From positions 186,001-250,000 of the forward strand of contig NZ_JAJJPA010000004.1 of the NCBI RefSeq assembly GCF_020907985.1: a DNA stretch of 64,000 nt, in the 5' to 3' direction. Source of the stretch: Kitasatospora humi. GTDB taxonomy: Bacteria > Actinomycetota > Actinomycetes > Streptomycetales > Streptomycetaceae. Below, piece by piece: positions 1 through 8,262 of this stretch. The translations under genes and the position numbers were made by a program. Under the pieces are notes generated by a model that worked only from the letters and a program-made list of their open reading frames with translations, did not search any database and had not been told where the DNA came from. Position 1 is the first letter of the stretch; every line of letters begins with the position of its first letter.

Positions 1-137
1 ACCTGCTGGGCGCCGGCCGTCCCACTTGCTGGGAGCCAGGTGTGAGTCAGGACCTAAACAACCTTACGGAGATGACAGGGGCCTCCTCCGCCAGCTACGG
101 TCAGCTCGATCGTGTGCTGCGTGGAGGAGAGAACGTG

Positions 138-1091
138 ATGCCGCAGGAGAGTCGGAGCGAGACCGGCAGGGGACTCTGGTACGGCTTCGCCGCCTATGGC
201 ATCTGGGGGCTCTTCCCGCTCTACTGGCCGCTGCTGGAACCCAGTTCGGCCACCGAGATCCTGGCCGACCGGATGGTCTGGTCACTGGTCGCGGCGGTGG
301 CGATCCTGGCGGTGCGCCGGCACTGGGCGTGGCTGCGCCCGCTGCTCAAGCAGCCCCGGCGGCTGGCGCTCAGCGCGCTGGCCGCCGTGGTGATCGCGGT
401 CAACTGGGGCGTCTACATCTGGGCGGTCAACGCCGGACACGTGGTGGAGACCAGCCTCGGCTACTTCATCAACCCGCTGGTGACCATAGCCGCCGGCGTG
501 CTGCTCCTTGGTGAGAGGCTGCGCCGGACCCAGTGGATCGCCGTCGGGATCGGCGTGCTGGCGGTGGCCGTGCTCACCCTCGGGTACGGGCGGCTGCCGT
601 GGATCGCGCTCGTCCTGGCGTTCAGCTTCGGCAGTTACGGACTGCTGAAGAAGAAGGTGGCGCTCGGCGGTCTGGAGAGCTTCGCGCTGGAGGCGGGCTT
701 CCTCTTCCCGTTCGCGCTCGCCTACCAGGTCTACCTGGCGCTGACCGGCCACTCGACGTTCAGCCACGGCGCCGGCCACAGCGCGCTGCTGATGCTCACC
801 GGGCCGATCACCGCCGTGCCGCTGCTCTGCTTCGGCGCCGCCGCGATCCGGCTGCCGCTCTCCACCATCGGGCTGATGCAGTACCTGGCGCCGGTCTTCC
901 AGTTCGTGATCGGGATCGCCTACGACCACGAGACCATGGCACCGGCCAACTGGGCCGGTTTCGGGCTGGTCTGGGTGGCACTGCTGCTGCTCTCCTGGGA
1001 CGCCCTGCGCCGGACCCGGCCCCCGGTGGCCGCGCCGCGGGCGGCAGCGGCAGAACGTCCGGTCGAGGAGGGCGTACCCTCCGGACGGTAG
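138..1091 (+). CDS. rarD: RarD-type EamA-family permease
   Basis: A 317-residue integral membrane protein of the drug/metabolite transporter superfamily. The early stretch GLWYGFAAYGIWGLFPLYW is the recognisable start of RarD proteins, and about ten hydrophobic segments follow with a GERL loop in the middle. The family is linked to chloramphenicol sensitivity in other bacteria, but its substrate is not settled. I chose ATG at 138 because a GGAGGAGA ribosome site lies about 9 bases upstream; an in-frame ATG at 42 would add a soluble, unconserved leader. The C-terminal tail is Ala/Pro/Arg-rich. It converges with the ABC permease gene at 1111. Confidence 0.85.
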   Translation: MPQESRSETGRGLWYGFAAYGIWGLFPLYWPLLEPSSATEILADRMVWSLVAAVAILAVRRHWAWLRPLLKQPRRLALSALAAVVIAVNWGVYIWAVNAGHVVETSLGYFINPLVTIAAGVLLLGERLRRTQWIAVGIGVLAVAVLTLGYGRLPWIALVLAFSFGSYGLLKKKVALGGLESFALEAGFLFPFALAYQVYLALTGHSTFSHGAGHSALLMLTGPITAVPLLCFGAAAIRLPLSTIGLMQYLAPVFQFVIGIAYDHETMAPANWAGFGLVWVALLLLSWDALRRTRPPVAAPRAAAAERPVEEGVPSGR

Positions 1092-1110
1092 CGTTTGCGT
1101 CGTCAGGCGA

Positions 1111-2010
1111 TCAGGCCGTGATGTCCCGCGAGCTGAACCGCGCCCAGGCCGCCGCCCCGAAGACGGCCACGTAGAGCGCCTGCAGTCCGAGGTCGTGCAA
1201 CACCCCGTCCCAGTAGACCGGGTGCCGCAGCAAGTCGGCGAAGGTCAGCCAGTAGTGCGTGAACAGCCACGGCTGGATCGCGGCCAACTGCGGGATGGTG
1301 TCCAGCACTTGGACGATCACGACCAGCCCCACCGTGCCGGCCATCGCGGCGATCCCGCTGCTCGTCAGGGTGGAGATGAACAGTCCGATCGCCACCAGTC
1401 CGGACAGCGAGACGGCCACCACGGCGGCGATCAGCACCATCCGCAGCAGCGACTCGCCGAGCGAGACGGTGTCCCCGGAGAGCAGCACCACCTTGCCGAC
1501 CGGGAACAGCACCGACCCGGTGATCAGCCCGGTCAGCGCCACCGCCAGGGTGGCCGCCGCACAGAAGGCCAGCGCGGCGGTGAACTTGGCGGCGAGCAGC
1601 CTGATCCGCCCGGCCGGCGCCACCAGCAGGTAACGCAGCGTGCCGGAGGTGGCCTCACCGGCCACCGCGTCGCCCGCCACCACACCCACCGTCATCGGCA
1701 GGAAGATCGGCAGCGCGACGGCCAGCGAGGTGAAGGTCAGGAAGACGCCGTTCTGGGTGACCTGGGCGAGGAAGGGCGGGCCGCCGTCGCCGCCGCCGTG
1801 CAGGCCGCCGGTCTCGATCTTGACGACGACGCCGATCAGCACCGGCAGCGCGGCCAGCGCCCCGAGCAGCGCCATGGTGCGCACCCGGCGGAAGGTCAGC
1901 AGCAACTCGCTGCGGAACAGTGCCAGGAATCCGGACACCGTCGCCCGATCCGGCCCGGCGGCCACCCGAGGAGCGGCCCCGGCGGCTTCAGCGGCCTCAA
2001 CCAGCGACAT
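1111..2010 (-). CDS. ABC-2 type transporter permease
   Basis: A 299-residue membrane protein with about six hydrophobic segments. The arrangement (first segment around residues 40-60, then a long extracytoplasmic loop GGLHGGGDGGPPFLAQ, then grouped segments) is typical of ABC-2 exporter permeases. Its start overlaps the end of the ATPase gene by 14 bases, so the two are translationally coupled and should form one exporter. The membrane pore is inferred to serve the LolA-like protein encoded first in the operon. Substrate unknown. Confidence 0.8.
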   Translation of the reverse strand: MSLVEAAEAAGAAPRVAAGPDRATVSGFLALFRSELLLTFRRVRTMALLGALAALPVLIGVVVKIETGGLHGGGDGGPPFLAQVTQNGVFLTFTSLAVALPIFLPMTVGVVAGDAVAGEATSGTLRYLLVAPAGRIRLLAAKFTAALAFCAAATLAVALTGLITGSVLFPVGKVVLLSGDTVSLGESLLRMVLIAAVVAVSLSGLVAIGLFISTLTSSGIAAMAGTVGLVVIVQVLDTIPQLAAIQPWLFTHYWLTFADLLRHPVYWDGVLHDLGLQALYVAVFGAAAWARFSSRDITA

Positions 2011-3031
2011 CGAATCCCTCTCCGGTCAGCGCCACGAAGGCGTCCTCCAAGGTGCCCCGCTCCAGTCCGAAACCGCGCACCCGCACCCCGGCCGCGATCA
2101 GCGCGGCGCACAGCTCGGGCAGCGACTCGTCCAGCGAACCGACCGGCGCGACACCGCTCGGATCGCCCTCGACCCGCCCGTCCAGCTGACCGTGGATCAC
2201 CTGGATGGCCGTCACCCGGTGCGCCGCCAGCACCTCGGCCGCCCGCTCGGTGTCGGCAGTCCGCACCACCAGCCGCCCCTGGGCCCGGGCGGCCAGCTCG
2301 GCCACCGTGCCCTGCACCACCAGCCGGCCCTTGGACATCACGGCGGCATGGGTGCAGACCTGCTCGATCTCGTCCAGCAGGTGGGAGGAGAGGAAGACGG
2401 TGGTGCCCTCGGCGGCGACCTCCCGGACCAGCGCCCGGATCTCCCGCATGCCCTGCGGATCGAGGCCGTTGGTGGGCTCGTCCAGCACCAGCAGCTCCCG
2501 CGGCCGCAGCAGCGCCGAGGCCAGCCCGAGCCGCTGCTTCATGCCGAGTGAGTACGCCCGGGCCTTCTTGCCGGCCGCGGCCGACAGGCCCACCCGCTCC
2601 AGCGCCTCGGCGACCCGGGCGGAGCGGGTGCGCGGGTCGGAGGTGGGGTCGGCGGCGTCGAACCGGACCAGGTTGTCCCGGCCGCTGAGGAACCCGTAGA
2701 GCGCCGGGCCCTCGATCAGCGCGCCGACCCGGGGCAGCACCCGGCCCAGCGACTGCGGCATCGACTCGCCGAGCACCGTGGCGACGCCCGCGCTCGGCGC
2801 GACCAGGCCCATCAGCATCCGGATGGTGGTCGTCTTGCCGGAGCCGTTGGGCCCGAGGAACCCGAAGACGCTGCCGCGCGGCACGGTGAGGTCCAGCCCG
2901 TCGACGGCGAGCTGCCGGCCGAACCGCTTGGTCAGGCCCCGGGTGCGGATCACCGCCGCGCCGCCGACCGGGGCCGGAGCTTGCCCGCCCCGGCCCCGCA
3001 CCGCGGTCTCCGGGCTCGGAGACCGCGCCAC
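1997..3031 (-). CDS. ABC transporter ATP-binding protein
   Basis: A 344-residue nucleotide-binding subunit. Walker A is GPNGSGKTT, the signature is YSLGMKQRLGLA, Walker B is LLVLDEPTNGLDP, and the switch region SSHLLDEIEQ follows, all in the order seen in ABC-2 exporter (CcmA-like) ATPases. The GTG start shares one base with the TAG stop of the upstream gene (TAGTG), a re-initiation arrangement. It should energise the permease encoded next. About 100 C-terminal residues after the ATPase core form an accessory domain. Confidence 0.85.
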   Translation of the reverse strand: MARSPSPETAVRGRGGQAPAPVGGAAVIRTRGLTKRFGRQLAVDGLDLTVPRGSVFGFLGPNGSGKTTTIRMLMGLVAPSAGVATVLGESMPQSLGRVLPRVGALIEGPALYGFLSGRDNLVRFDAADPTSDPRTRSARVAEALERVGLSAAAGKKARAYSLGMKQRLGLASALLRPRELLVLDEPTNGLDPQGMREIRALVREVAAEGTTVFLSSHLLDEIEQVCTHAAVMSKGRLVVQGTVAELAARAQGRLVVRTADTERAAEVLAAHRVTAIQVIHGQLDGRVEGDPSGVAPVGSLDESLPELCAALIAAGVRVRGFGLERGTLEDAFVALTGEGFDVAG

Positions 3032-4353
3032 TACTTCACCCCGGCCGCGGCCTGCAGGACCGGCAGCGTGACGGCGCCGGCGTAGACCCGGTTGTCGTCG
3101 GTGACCAGCACGTTGATCACCTTGGTGCTGATCAGCCTGCCGCCGGCCACCGGCTTGCCCAGCGACTTGACCAGCTCGGCCGGGTTCTCGAGGCCCCTGG
3201 GGGCCTTGCCGTGGGCCGGCTGCCCCGCACGGCTCGAACCACTGCTCGAACCGCTGGGCGAACCGTTGGGCGAACCGCTGGCCGGCAGCTGGAAGGAGAC
3301 CACCGTCGTCCAGTCCTGGCCGGTCACCTTGACGTCGTTCCCGCCGTGGCCGGCCGACCCGCCCTGCCCGTCCCGCTGGTGCGCACCGGCCGGCTGCTCG
3401 GTCACCTTGGCGCCCTTCGGCGGGGTGAACTGCCAGGTCGAGGCGGCCGGGTGGTCGAACGAGACGTCGGAGAAGCGGCTGTCGAACACGGTGCCGCCCG
3501 AACTCGCGGTGGCGGTCACGGCCAGCGGGGTGCCGGTGGCCGAGTCGATCGCGACCTTCACCTCGCCGATCGTCGAACCGGACTGCCTGGGTTTGACGCT
3601 CAGCTGGTAGGCGCTGCGCCCGGCCACCCTGGCGGTGCCGGCCACCGTGATGTCGGAGTTCGCCGCGTTGTCCGCGAGGAACCGCTGGGCGGCCTGCTGC
3701 GGGGTGTCGGGCACGTCGCCCGGCAGCTGACCGGGGGCGTCCGGCCGGCCCTGGCGCAGCCCGGTGTAGTGCACGGCCTGCTGGCTGCCGCTGTCCCAGG
3801 CCCAGGCCTGGTCGCCGTTGTGGATCAGGTCGTACTCGGCCAAGTCCTCCACCAGGGAGACCCGCTGCCTGTCGGGCCCGTCGGTCGCGATCCGCAGCGT
3901 GTGGCTGCCGCCGAGCAGCGCGGAGAGCCGGCTGGTCGGGTCGGCGCCGGAGTCGTCGTGCGCCTTGGCCTGCCCGCCGCCGGCCGCACCGGCCGTGCCG
4001 GCCACCCCGGCGGCCCCGCCGCCGTGCTGCACGAAGGCCAGCAGCTCGGCCGGCACGCCCAGGTCGGTGGAGACCCGGACGGTGCCGCTGAGCGCCTGGG
4101 TCCGTCCTCCAGCCTCCGGCTGGGAGGTGCCCCCACCGAGCACCTTGGTGACCAGCTGTTCGGCCGTCACCTGCGGCAGCGCCGGCGCGCTGTCGCTGGC
4201 CAGCGCCGGCACCACGGCGATGCCGGTGGCGGCGAGGGCCGCGACGGCCACCGGCACCATGACCCGCAGCGCCGTGCGCCGGCCGGCCCGGTACGGAACG
4301 CCGATCGGCTCGTCCGCACCGGGCGGTTCCTCGAATCCTGCGTGTTGCGTCAT
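3031..4353 (-). CDS. LolA-like / DUF2092-type secreted or membrane-anchored protein
   Basis: A 440-residue exported protein, first gene of an operon with the ABC ATPase and permease. After a short cytoplasmic Pro/Glu-rich head comes a hydrophobic segment (RVMVPVAVAALAATGIAVV) that is a signal anchor or signal peptide, then a LolA-fold-like domain (residues about 150-340) and a Gly/Ser-rich linker. I chose ATG at 4353 because AGGGG stands 6-10 bases upstream; longer reading frames add an unconserved leader. Inference: it hands a hydrophobic or cell-wall-associated ligand to the exporter. It carries one in-frame copy of the GC-rich palindromic insert described under repeats (4105-4136). Confidence 0.75.
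   Translation of the reverse strand: MTQHAGFEEPPGADEPIGVPYRAGRRTALRVMVPVAVAALAATGIAVVPALASDSAPALPQVTAEQLVTKVLGGGTSQPEAGGRTQALSGTVRVSTDLGVPAELLAFVQHGGGAAGVAGTAGAAGGGQAKAHDDSGADPTSRLSALLGGSHTLRIATDGPDRQRVSLVEDLAEYDLIHNGDQAWAWDSGSQQAVHYTGLRQGRPDAPGQLPGDVPDTPQQAAQRFLADNAANSDITVAGTARVAGRSAYQLSVKPRQSGSTIGEVKVAIDSATGTPLAVTATASSGGTVFDSRFSDVSFDHPAASTWQFTPPKGAKVTEQPAGAHQRDGQGGSAGHGGNDVKVTGQDWTTVVSFQLPASGSPNGSPSGSSSGSSRAGQPAHGKAPRGLENPAELVKSLGKPVAGGRLISTKVINVLVTDDNRVYAGAVTLPVLQAAAGVK
4105..4136. repeat. GC-rich palindromic insert inside the LolA-like gene
   Basis: The core AGCCTCCGGCTGGGAGG is flanked by CCTCC and TGCCCCCA. It resembles the inserts at 59704-59738, 60340-60372 and 60511-60543. On the gene's strand it encodes the extra peptide GTSQPEAGGR without breaking the frame. 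Confidence 0.6.
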
Positions 4354-4546
4354 CGGTTCAGCCCCTCCATCGCCCGCTGTCACTGTTCGGGCGGTTCGCC
4401 AGTGCCACGTGGCTCGATGACATCCATTAGAGACCGGCCGGGCCCCCGGGGCATCGCCCACCAGGGCCAGAACGCAGTACACCGCAGGATTTAGTCAACC
4501 CTGAGAATCCCTCAGGGTCGTCGACCTCGGGGTACGCCTTCTGACG

Positions 4547-4552
4547 TATGGT
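4547..4552 (+). promoter_or_regulatory. -10 element of a probable leaderless promoter for fbiC
   Basis: TATGGT fits the actinobacterial TANNNT -10 consensus and ends six bases before the ATG at 4559, so transcription would start at or next to the start codon. No Shine-Dalgarno sequence is visible, which agrees with a leaderless mRNA. The -35 region is not convincing. Confidence 0.5.
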
Positions 4553-4558
4553 CGGCCC

Positions 4559-7135
4559 ATGGATGCGGCAGAGCACAGGCAACCGACCGAGACCGCGATG
4601 CGCCGGGCGTTGCGTCGGGCCAGAGACGGAGTGGCGCTGGACGCCGCCGAGGCCGCGGTGCTGCTCCAGGCCCGGGGCGCCGACCTGGCCGCGCTCTGCG
4701 CCGTCGCGGGCCGGATCCGGGACGCGGGGCTGGCCCAGGCCGGCCGCCCCGGTGTGATCACCTACTCCAAGAACGTCTTCGTCCCGCTCACCCGGCTCTG
4801 CCGGGACCGCTGCCACTACTGCACCTTCGCCACCGTCCCGGGCAAGCTGCGGCGGGCCGGGCACGGCCTCTACCTCTCCCCGGACGAGGTGCTGGAGATC
4901 GCCCGCCAGGGCGCCGCGCTGGGCTGCAAGGAGGCGCTCTTCACGCTCGGCGACCGCCCCGAGGACCGCTGGCCCGAGGCCCGCGAGTGGCTGGACGCGC
5001 ACGGCTACGACGACACCATCGCCTACGTCCGCGCGATGGCGATACGAGTGCTGGAGGAGACCGGCCTGCTGCCGCACCTCAACCCCGGGGTGCTGGCCTG
5101 GACCGACTTCCAGCGGCTGAAGCCGGTCGCGCCGTCCATGGGGATGATGCTGGAGACCACCGCCGAGCGCCTCTGGTCCGAGCCGGGCAGCCCCCACTAC
5201 GGCTCGCCGGACAAGGAGCCGGCGGTGCGCCTGCGCGCCCTGGAGGACGCCGGGCGCAGCGCCGTCCCGTTCACCACCGGGCTGCTGATCGGCATCGGCG
5301 AGACCCACCAGGAGCGGGCCGAGTCGATCCTGGCGATCCGCTCGGTGGCCCGGCAGTACCACGGCATCCAGGAAGTGATCATCCAGAACTTCCGCGCCAA
5401 GCCGGACACCGTGATGCGGTCCCGGCCGGACGCCGAGCTGACCGAGCTGGCCGCCGCGATCGCGGTGACCCGGCTGGTGATGGGTCCGTCCGCCCGGATC
5501 CAGGCGCCGCCGAACCTGGTGGCCGGGGAGTACCAGCAGATGATCGACGCCGGCATCGACGACTGGGGCGGGGTCTCGCCGGTGACGCCGGACCACGTCA
5601 GCCCGGAGGCGCCGTGGCCCGCGATCGAGCAGCTGGCCGCCCGCACCGCGGCCGCCGGCTTCGAGATGCGCGAGCGGCTCACCGTCTACCCCGAGTACGT
5701 GCTGCGCGGCGAGCCCTGGCTGGACCCGCGGCTGCGGCCGCACGTCGACGCGCTGGCCGACCCGGCCACCGGCCTGGCCCGCCCGGACGCGCCGGTGGTC
5801 GGCCGCCCGTGGCAGGAACCGGAGGACCTGCCGGCCGCCGCCGGCCGCACCGACCTGCACCGCACCATCGACACCCAGGGCCGCAGCCACGACCGCCGGG
5901 CCGACTTCGAGGAGGTCTACGGCGACTGGGAGGCGCTGCGCGAGCAGGTCGCCAAGATCCCCACCGGCAGGCTGGACGGGGACGTCCGGGCCGCCCTGGC
6001 GGTGGCCGCCGACGACCCGGGGAAGCTGACGGATGACCAGGCACTGGTCCTCTTCCAGGCCGACGGCCCGGCCCTGGACGCGCTCTGCGCCATCGCCGAC
6101 GCGGTGCGGCGGGACGCGGTCGGCGACGAGGTGACCTACTGCGTCACCCGGAACATCAACTTCACCAACGTCTGCTACACCGGTTGCCGGTTCTGCGCCT
6201 TCGCCCAGCGCCGCACCGACGCCGACGCCTACACCCTGTCGCTGGAGCAGGTGGCCGAACGGGCCGCGCAGGCCTGGGAGGTCGGCGCCACCGAGGTGTG
6301 CATGCAGGGCGGCATCCACCCCGACCTGCCGGGCACGGCCTACTTCGACATCGCCCGCGCGGTGAAGGAGCGGGTGCCGGGCATCCACGTGCACGCCTTC
6401 TCGCCGATGGAGGTGGTCAACGGCGCGGCACGGACCGGCCTCCCGATCCGCGACTGGCTGGTCCGGGCCAAGGAGTCCGGGCTGGACAGCATCCCGGGCA
6501 CGGCGGCGGAGATCCTGGACGACGAGGTGCGCTGGGTGCTGACCAAGGGCAAGCTGCCCGCGGCCACCTGGGTGGAGGTGGTCACCACCGCGCACCGGCT
6601 GGGCCTGCGCTCCTCGTCCACCATGATGTACGGGCACGTGGACACCCCCGCGCACTGGCTGGGCCACCTGCGGCTGCTGGCTCGGATCCAGCAGGAGACC
6701 GGCGGGTTCACCGAGTTCGTCACGCTGCCGTTCATCCACACCAACGCGCCGGTCTACCTGGCCGGGATCGCCCGCCCCGGGCCGACCCACCGGGACAACC
6801 GGGCGGTGGTGGCGATGGCCCGGCTGCTGCTGCACCCGCACATCCGCAACGTCCAGACCAGCTGGGTGAAGCTGGGCGCGGACGGCGCCGCCGAGATGCT
6901 CCGCAGCGGTGCCAACGACCTGGGCGGCACCCTGATGGAGGAGACCATCTCCCGGATGGCCGGCTCCGCCTACGGCAGCTACAAGTCGATCCGCGAGCTG
7001 GAGGCGATCGCCGCCGCCGCCGGCCGTCCGGCCCGCCAGCGCACCACCGACTACGGCGAGGTGCCGGCCGAGCGCCGGGCCGCCGCGCTCGCCTCGGACG
7101 GCCACCTGCCGCAGCTGCTGCCGGTGCTGGACTGA
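4559..7135 (+). CDS. fbiC: FO synthase, fused CofG-CofH radical SAM enzyme
   Basis: An 858-residue bifunctional enzyme making 7,8-didemethyl-8-hydroxy-5-deazariboflavin (FO), the chromophore of coenzyme F420, from tyrosine and a pyrimidine intermediate of riboflavin synthesis. Two radical SAM modules are visible: CRDRCHYC (Cys 81, 85, 88) in the CofG half, and CYTGCRFC (Cys 539, 543, 546) in the CofH half. The fusion is the usual actinobacterial form and the length is normal. Start at ATG 4559 is supported by the -10 box spacing and the lack of an alternative. It stands alone, divergent from the LolA/ABC operon; no other F420 gene is in the window. Confidence 0.95.
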   Translation: MDAAEHRQPTETAMRRALRRARDGVALDAAEAAVLLQARGADLAALCAVAGRIRDAGLAQAGRPGVITYSKNVFVPLTRLCRDRCHYCTFATVPGKLRRAGHGLYLSPDEVLEIARQGAALGCKEALFTLGDRPEDRWPEAREWLDAHGYDDTIAYVRAMAIRVLEETGLLPHLNPGVLAWTDFQRLKPVAPSMGMMLETTAERLWSEPGSPHYGSPDKEPAVRLRALEDAGRSAVPFTTGLLIGIGETHQERAESILAIRSVARQYHGIQEVIIQNFRAKPDTVMRSRPDAELTELAAAIAVTRLVMGPSARIQAPPNLVAGEYQQMIDAGIDDWGGVSPVTPDHVSPEAPWPAIEQLAARTAAAGFEMRERLTVYPEYVLRGEPWLDPRLRPHVDALADPATGLARPDAPVVGRPWQEPEDLPAAAGRTDLHRTIDTQGRSHDRRADFEEVYGDWEALREQVAKIPTGRLDGDVRAALAVAADDPGKLTDDQALVLFQADGPALDALCAIADAVRRDAVGDEVTYCVTRNINFTNVCYTGCRFCAFAQRRTDADAYTLSLEQVAERAAQAWEVGATEVCMQGGIHPDLPGTAYFDIARAVKERVPGIHVHAFSPMEVVNGAARTGLPIRDWLVRAKESGLDSIPGTAAEILDDEVRWVLTKGKLPAATWVEVVTTAHRLGLRSSSTMMYGHVDTPAHWLGHLRLLARIQQETGGFTEFVTLPFIHTNAPVYLAGIARPGPTHRDNRAVVAMARLLLHPHIRNVQTSWVKLGADGAAEMLRSGANDLGGTLMEETISRMAGSAYGSYKSIRELEAIAAAAGRPARQRTTDYGEVPAERRAAALASDGHLPQLLPVLD

Positions 7136-7157
7136 GCCGCCGCCGAGGACGCTGGCG

Positions 7158-7183
7158 TTGACGTCGGCGTCAAGGTCTACCGT
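7158..7183 (+). promoter_or_regulatory. MerR-type operator/promoter
   Basis: TTGACG (7158-7163) and CGTCAA (7168-7173) form a perfect inverted repeat with a 4-base centre, followed by a TACCGT box (7178-7183). Such dyads just upstream of the -10 box are typical binding sites for MerR-family activators. It lies about 50 bases before the merR-trx pair, so autoregulation is the simplest reading. Confidence 0.55.
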
Positions 7184-7233
7184 CGACCGAGGCACCTCCC
7201 GGCGGGGGCCGGGGAGAGCGGGAGGCAGGCGCG

Positions 7234-7647
7234 ATGCGGATCGGTGAGCTGGCGGCACGGGCGGGGACCACCACCCGGACGCTGCGGTACTACGAGTCGC
7301 GCGGCCTGCTCACCGCGCGGCGCAGCGGCAACGGCTACCGCAGCTACGGTGAGGCCGAGTTGCAGCTGGTCCGGCAGATCCGCCTGCTCCAGGACTTCGG
7401 GTTCGAGCTGGAGGACACCCGCCCGTTCGTGGAGTGCCTGCGGGCCGGACACCCGGAGGGCGACTCCTGCCCGGCGTCGCTGGAGGTGTACCGGCGCAAG
7501 CTGGCCGAACTCGACGCCTGCCTGGCCCGGCTCGGCGAGGTGCGCGAGCAGGTCGCCGGCCAGCTGGCCCGGGCCGAGCTGGCGGCGGCCACCGCCGAGC
7601 CGCGCTGCGAACTGACCGACGAGTGGAGGAACGAGGACGATGGCTGA
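7234..7647 (+). CDS. MerR-family transcriptional regulator
   Basis: A 137-residue regulator. The N-terminus MRIGELAARAGTTTRTLRYY is the winged-helix MerR DNA-binding motif, followed by YESRGLL and a coiled-coil dimerisation helix. Cysteines near residue 69 (VECLRAG), residue 79 (DSCPAS), residue 95 (DACL) and residue 128 (PRCEL) could act as a thiol or metal sensor. GGAGG stands 8 bases before the ATG. It overlaps trxA by 8 bases and probably controls that operon from the dyad at 7158. A redox- or metal-sensing role is inferred from the thioredoxin partner. Confidence 0.85.
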   Translation: MRIGELAARAGTTTRTLRYYESRGLLTARRSGNGYRSYGEAELQLVRQIRLLQDFGFELEDTRPFVECLRAGHPEGDSCPASLEVYRRKLAELDACLARLGEVREQVAGQLARAELAAATAEPRCELTDEWRNEDDG

Positions 7648-7966
7648 CGGACTGACCCAGGTGACCGACGCGACCTTCGCCGACGAGGTGCTGGGCAGCG
7701 ACCTCCCGGTGCTGGTGGACTTCACCGCCGACTGGTGCCCGCCGTGCCGGCAGATCGCCCCGGTGCTGGCCGCGGTGGCCGCCGAGGAGGCGCACCGGCT
7801 CAAGGTCGTGGCGGTGGACGTGGACCGCAACCCGCAGACCCAGGCGGCCTACGGAGTGCTGTCGATGCCGACCCTGATGGTGTTCCGCGGCGGGCAGCCG
7901 GTGAAGTCGATGGTGGGCGCCCGGGCCAAGACCCGGCTGCTGCGTGAGCTGTCCGAGGTGCTCTGA
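7640..7966 (+). CDS. trxA: Thioredoxin
   Basis: A 108-residue single-domain cytoplasmic disulfide reductase. The active site is W32-C-P-P-C36, with the standard FTADWCPPC context and the cis-proline loop SMPTLMVF further on. WCPPC replaces the classical WCGPC; a Pro at that position usually raises the redox potential, so this may be a specialised paralogue and not the main TrxA. GGAGG lies upstream of the ATG, inside the end of the merR gene, so the pair is co-translated. Confidence 0.9.
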   Translation: MADGLTQVTDATFADEVLGSDLPVLVDFTADWCPPCRQIAPVLAAVAAEEAHRLKVVAVDVDRNPQTQAAYGVLSMPTLMVFRGGQPVKSMVGARAKTRLLRELSEVL

Positions 7967-7998
7967 CGGGTCCGTCCGGCAACGCGCCGCGAATCCCG

Positions 7999-8028
7999 TT
8001 GCGGTTCTCCGTGGGCGATCCCTATGCT
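7999..8028 (+). promoter_or_regulatory. Promoter of the T-box/aspS2 transcript
   Basis: TTGCGG (7999-8004), an 18-base spacer and TATGCT (8023-8028) match a housekeeping sigma promoter. The predicted start near 8035 lies just before the first base of the T-box Stem I. Confidence 0.55.
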
Positions 8029-8040
8029 CGGTGCCCCGAC

Positions 8041-8262
8041 ACGGCGACGGAGACGAGTAGCCGCGGGAAAATGCGAGCCGAGAGAGCCGCCGGCAGCTGT
8101 GAAGGCGGACTCGCACCCCGTGGCGAAGACACTCCCGAGGGTCGGCAGGCACGACCGAATGAGGCCGCCGCCCGCGGGCGGCGGTGAAAGCGCGGTGGCA
8201 CCGCGAGTCACCCTTCTCGCCCGCGCTTCCAAGGGATCAGCCGAGGTCCGCGGAGGACTGCG
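8041..8262 (+). promoter_or_regulatory. T-box riboswitch, Asp (GAC) specifier, translational type
   Basis: All T-box landmarks are present in order. Stem I: AGTA box 8056-8059, AGAGAG 8081-8086, helix CCGCC/GGCGG (8087-8091/8103-8107), helix TGCGAG/CTCGCA, helix GCCGCGGG/CCCCGTGGC, then the specifier loop with GAA-GAC-A; the codon GAC (Asp) is 8128-8130. A Stem III-like hairpin sits at 8163-8184. Antisequestrator: AAGCGCGG (8188-8195) pairs with CCGCGCTT (8221-8228), the 7-base T-box bulge TGGCACC is 8196-8202, and GCGAG (8203-8207) pairs with CTCGC (8216-8220). TGGC matches a tRNA end with discriminator G. No terminator U-run is visible; CTTCC (8226-8230) can pair with the GGAGG ribosome site (8252-8256), so control of translation is inferred. 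Confidence 0.88.

Noticed and set aside
4427..7258. A 943-codon minus-strand frame opposite fbiC
   Set aside because: It is a His/Arg/Gly-rich shadow of the fbiC codons, with no domain and no ribosome site.
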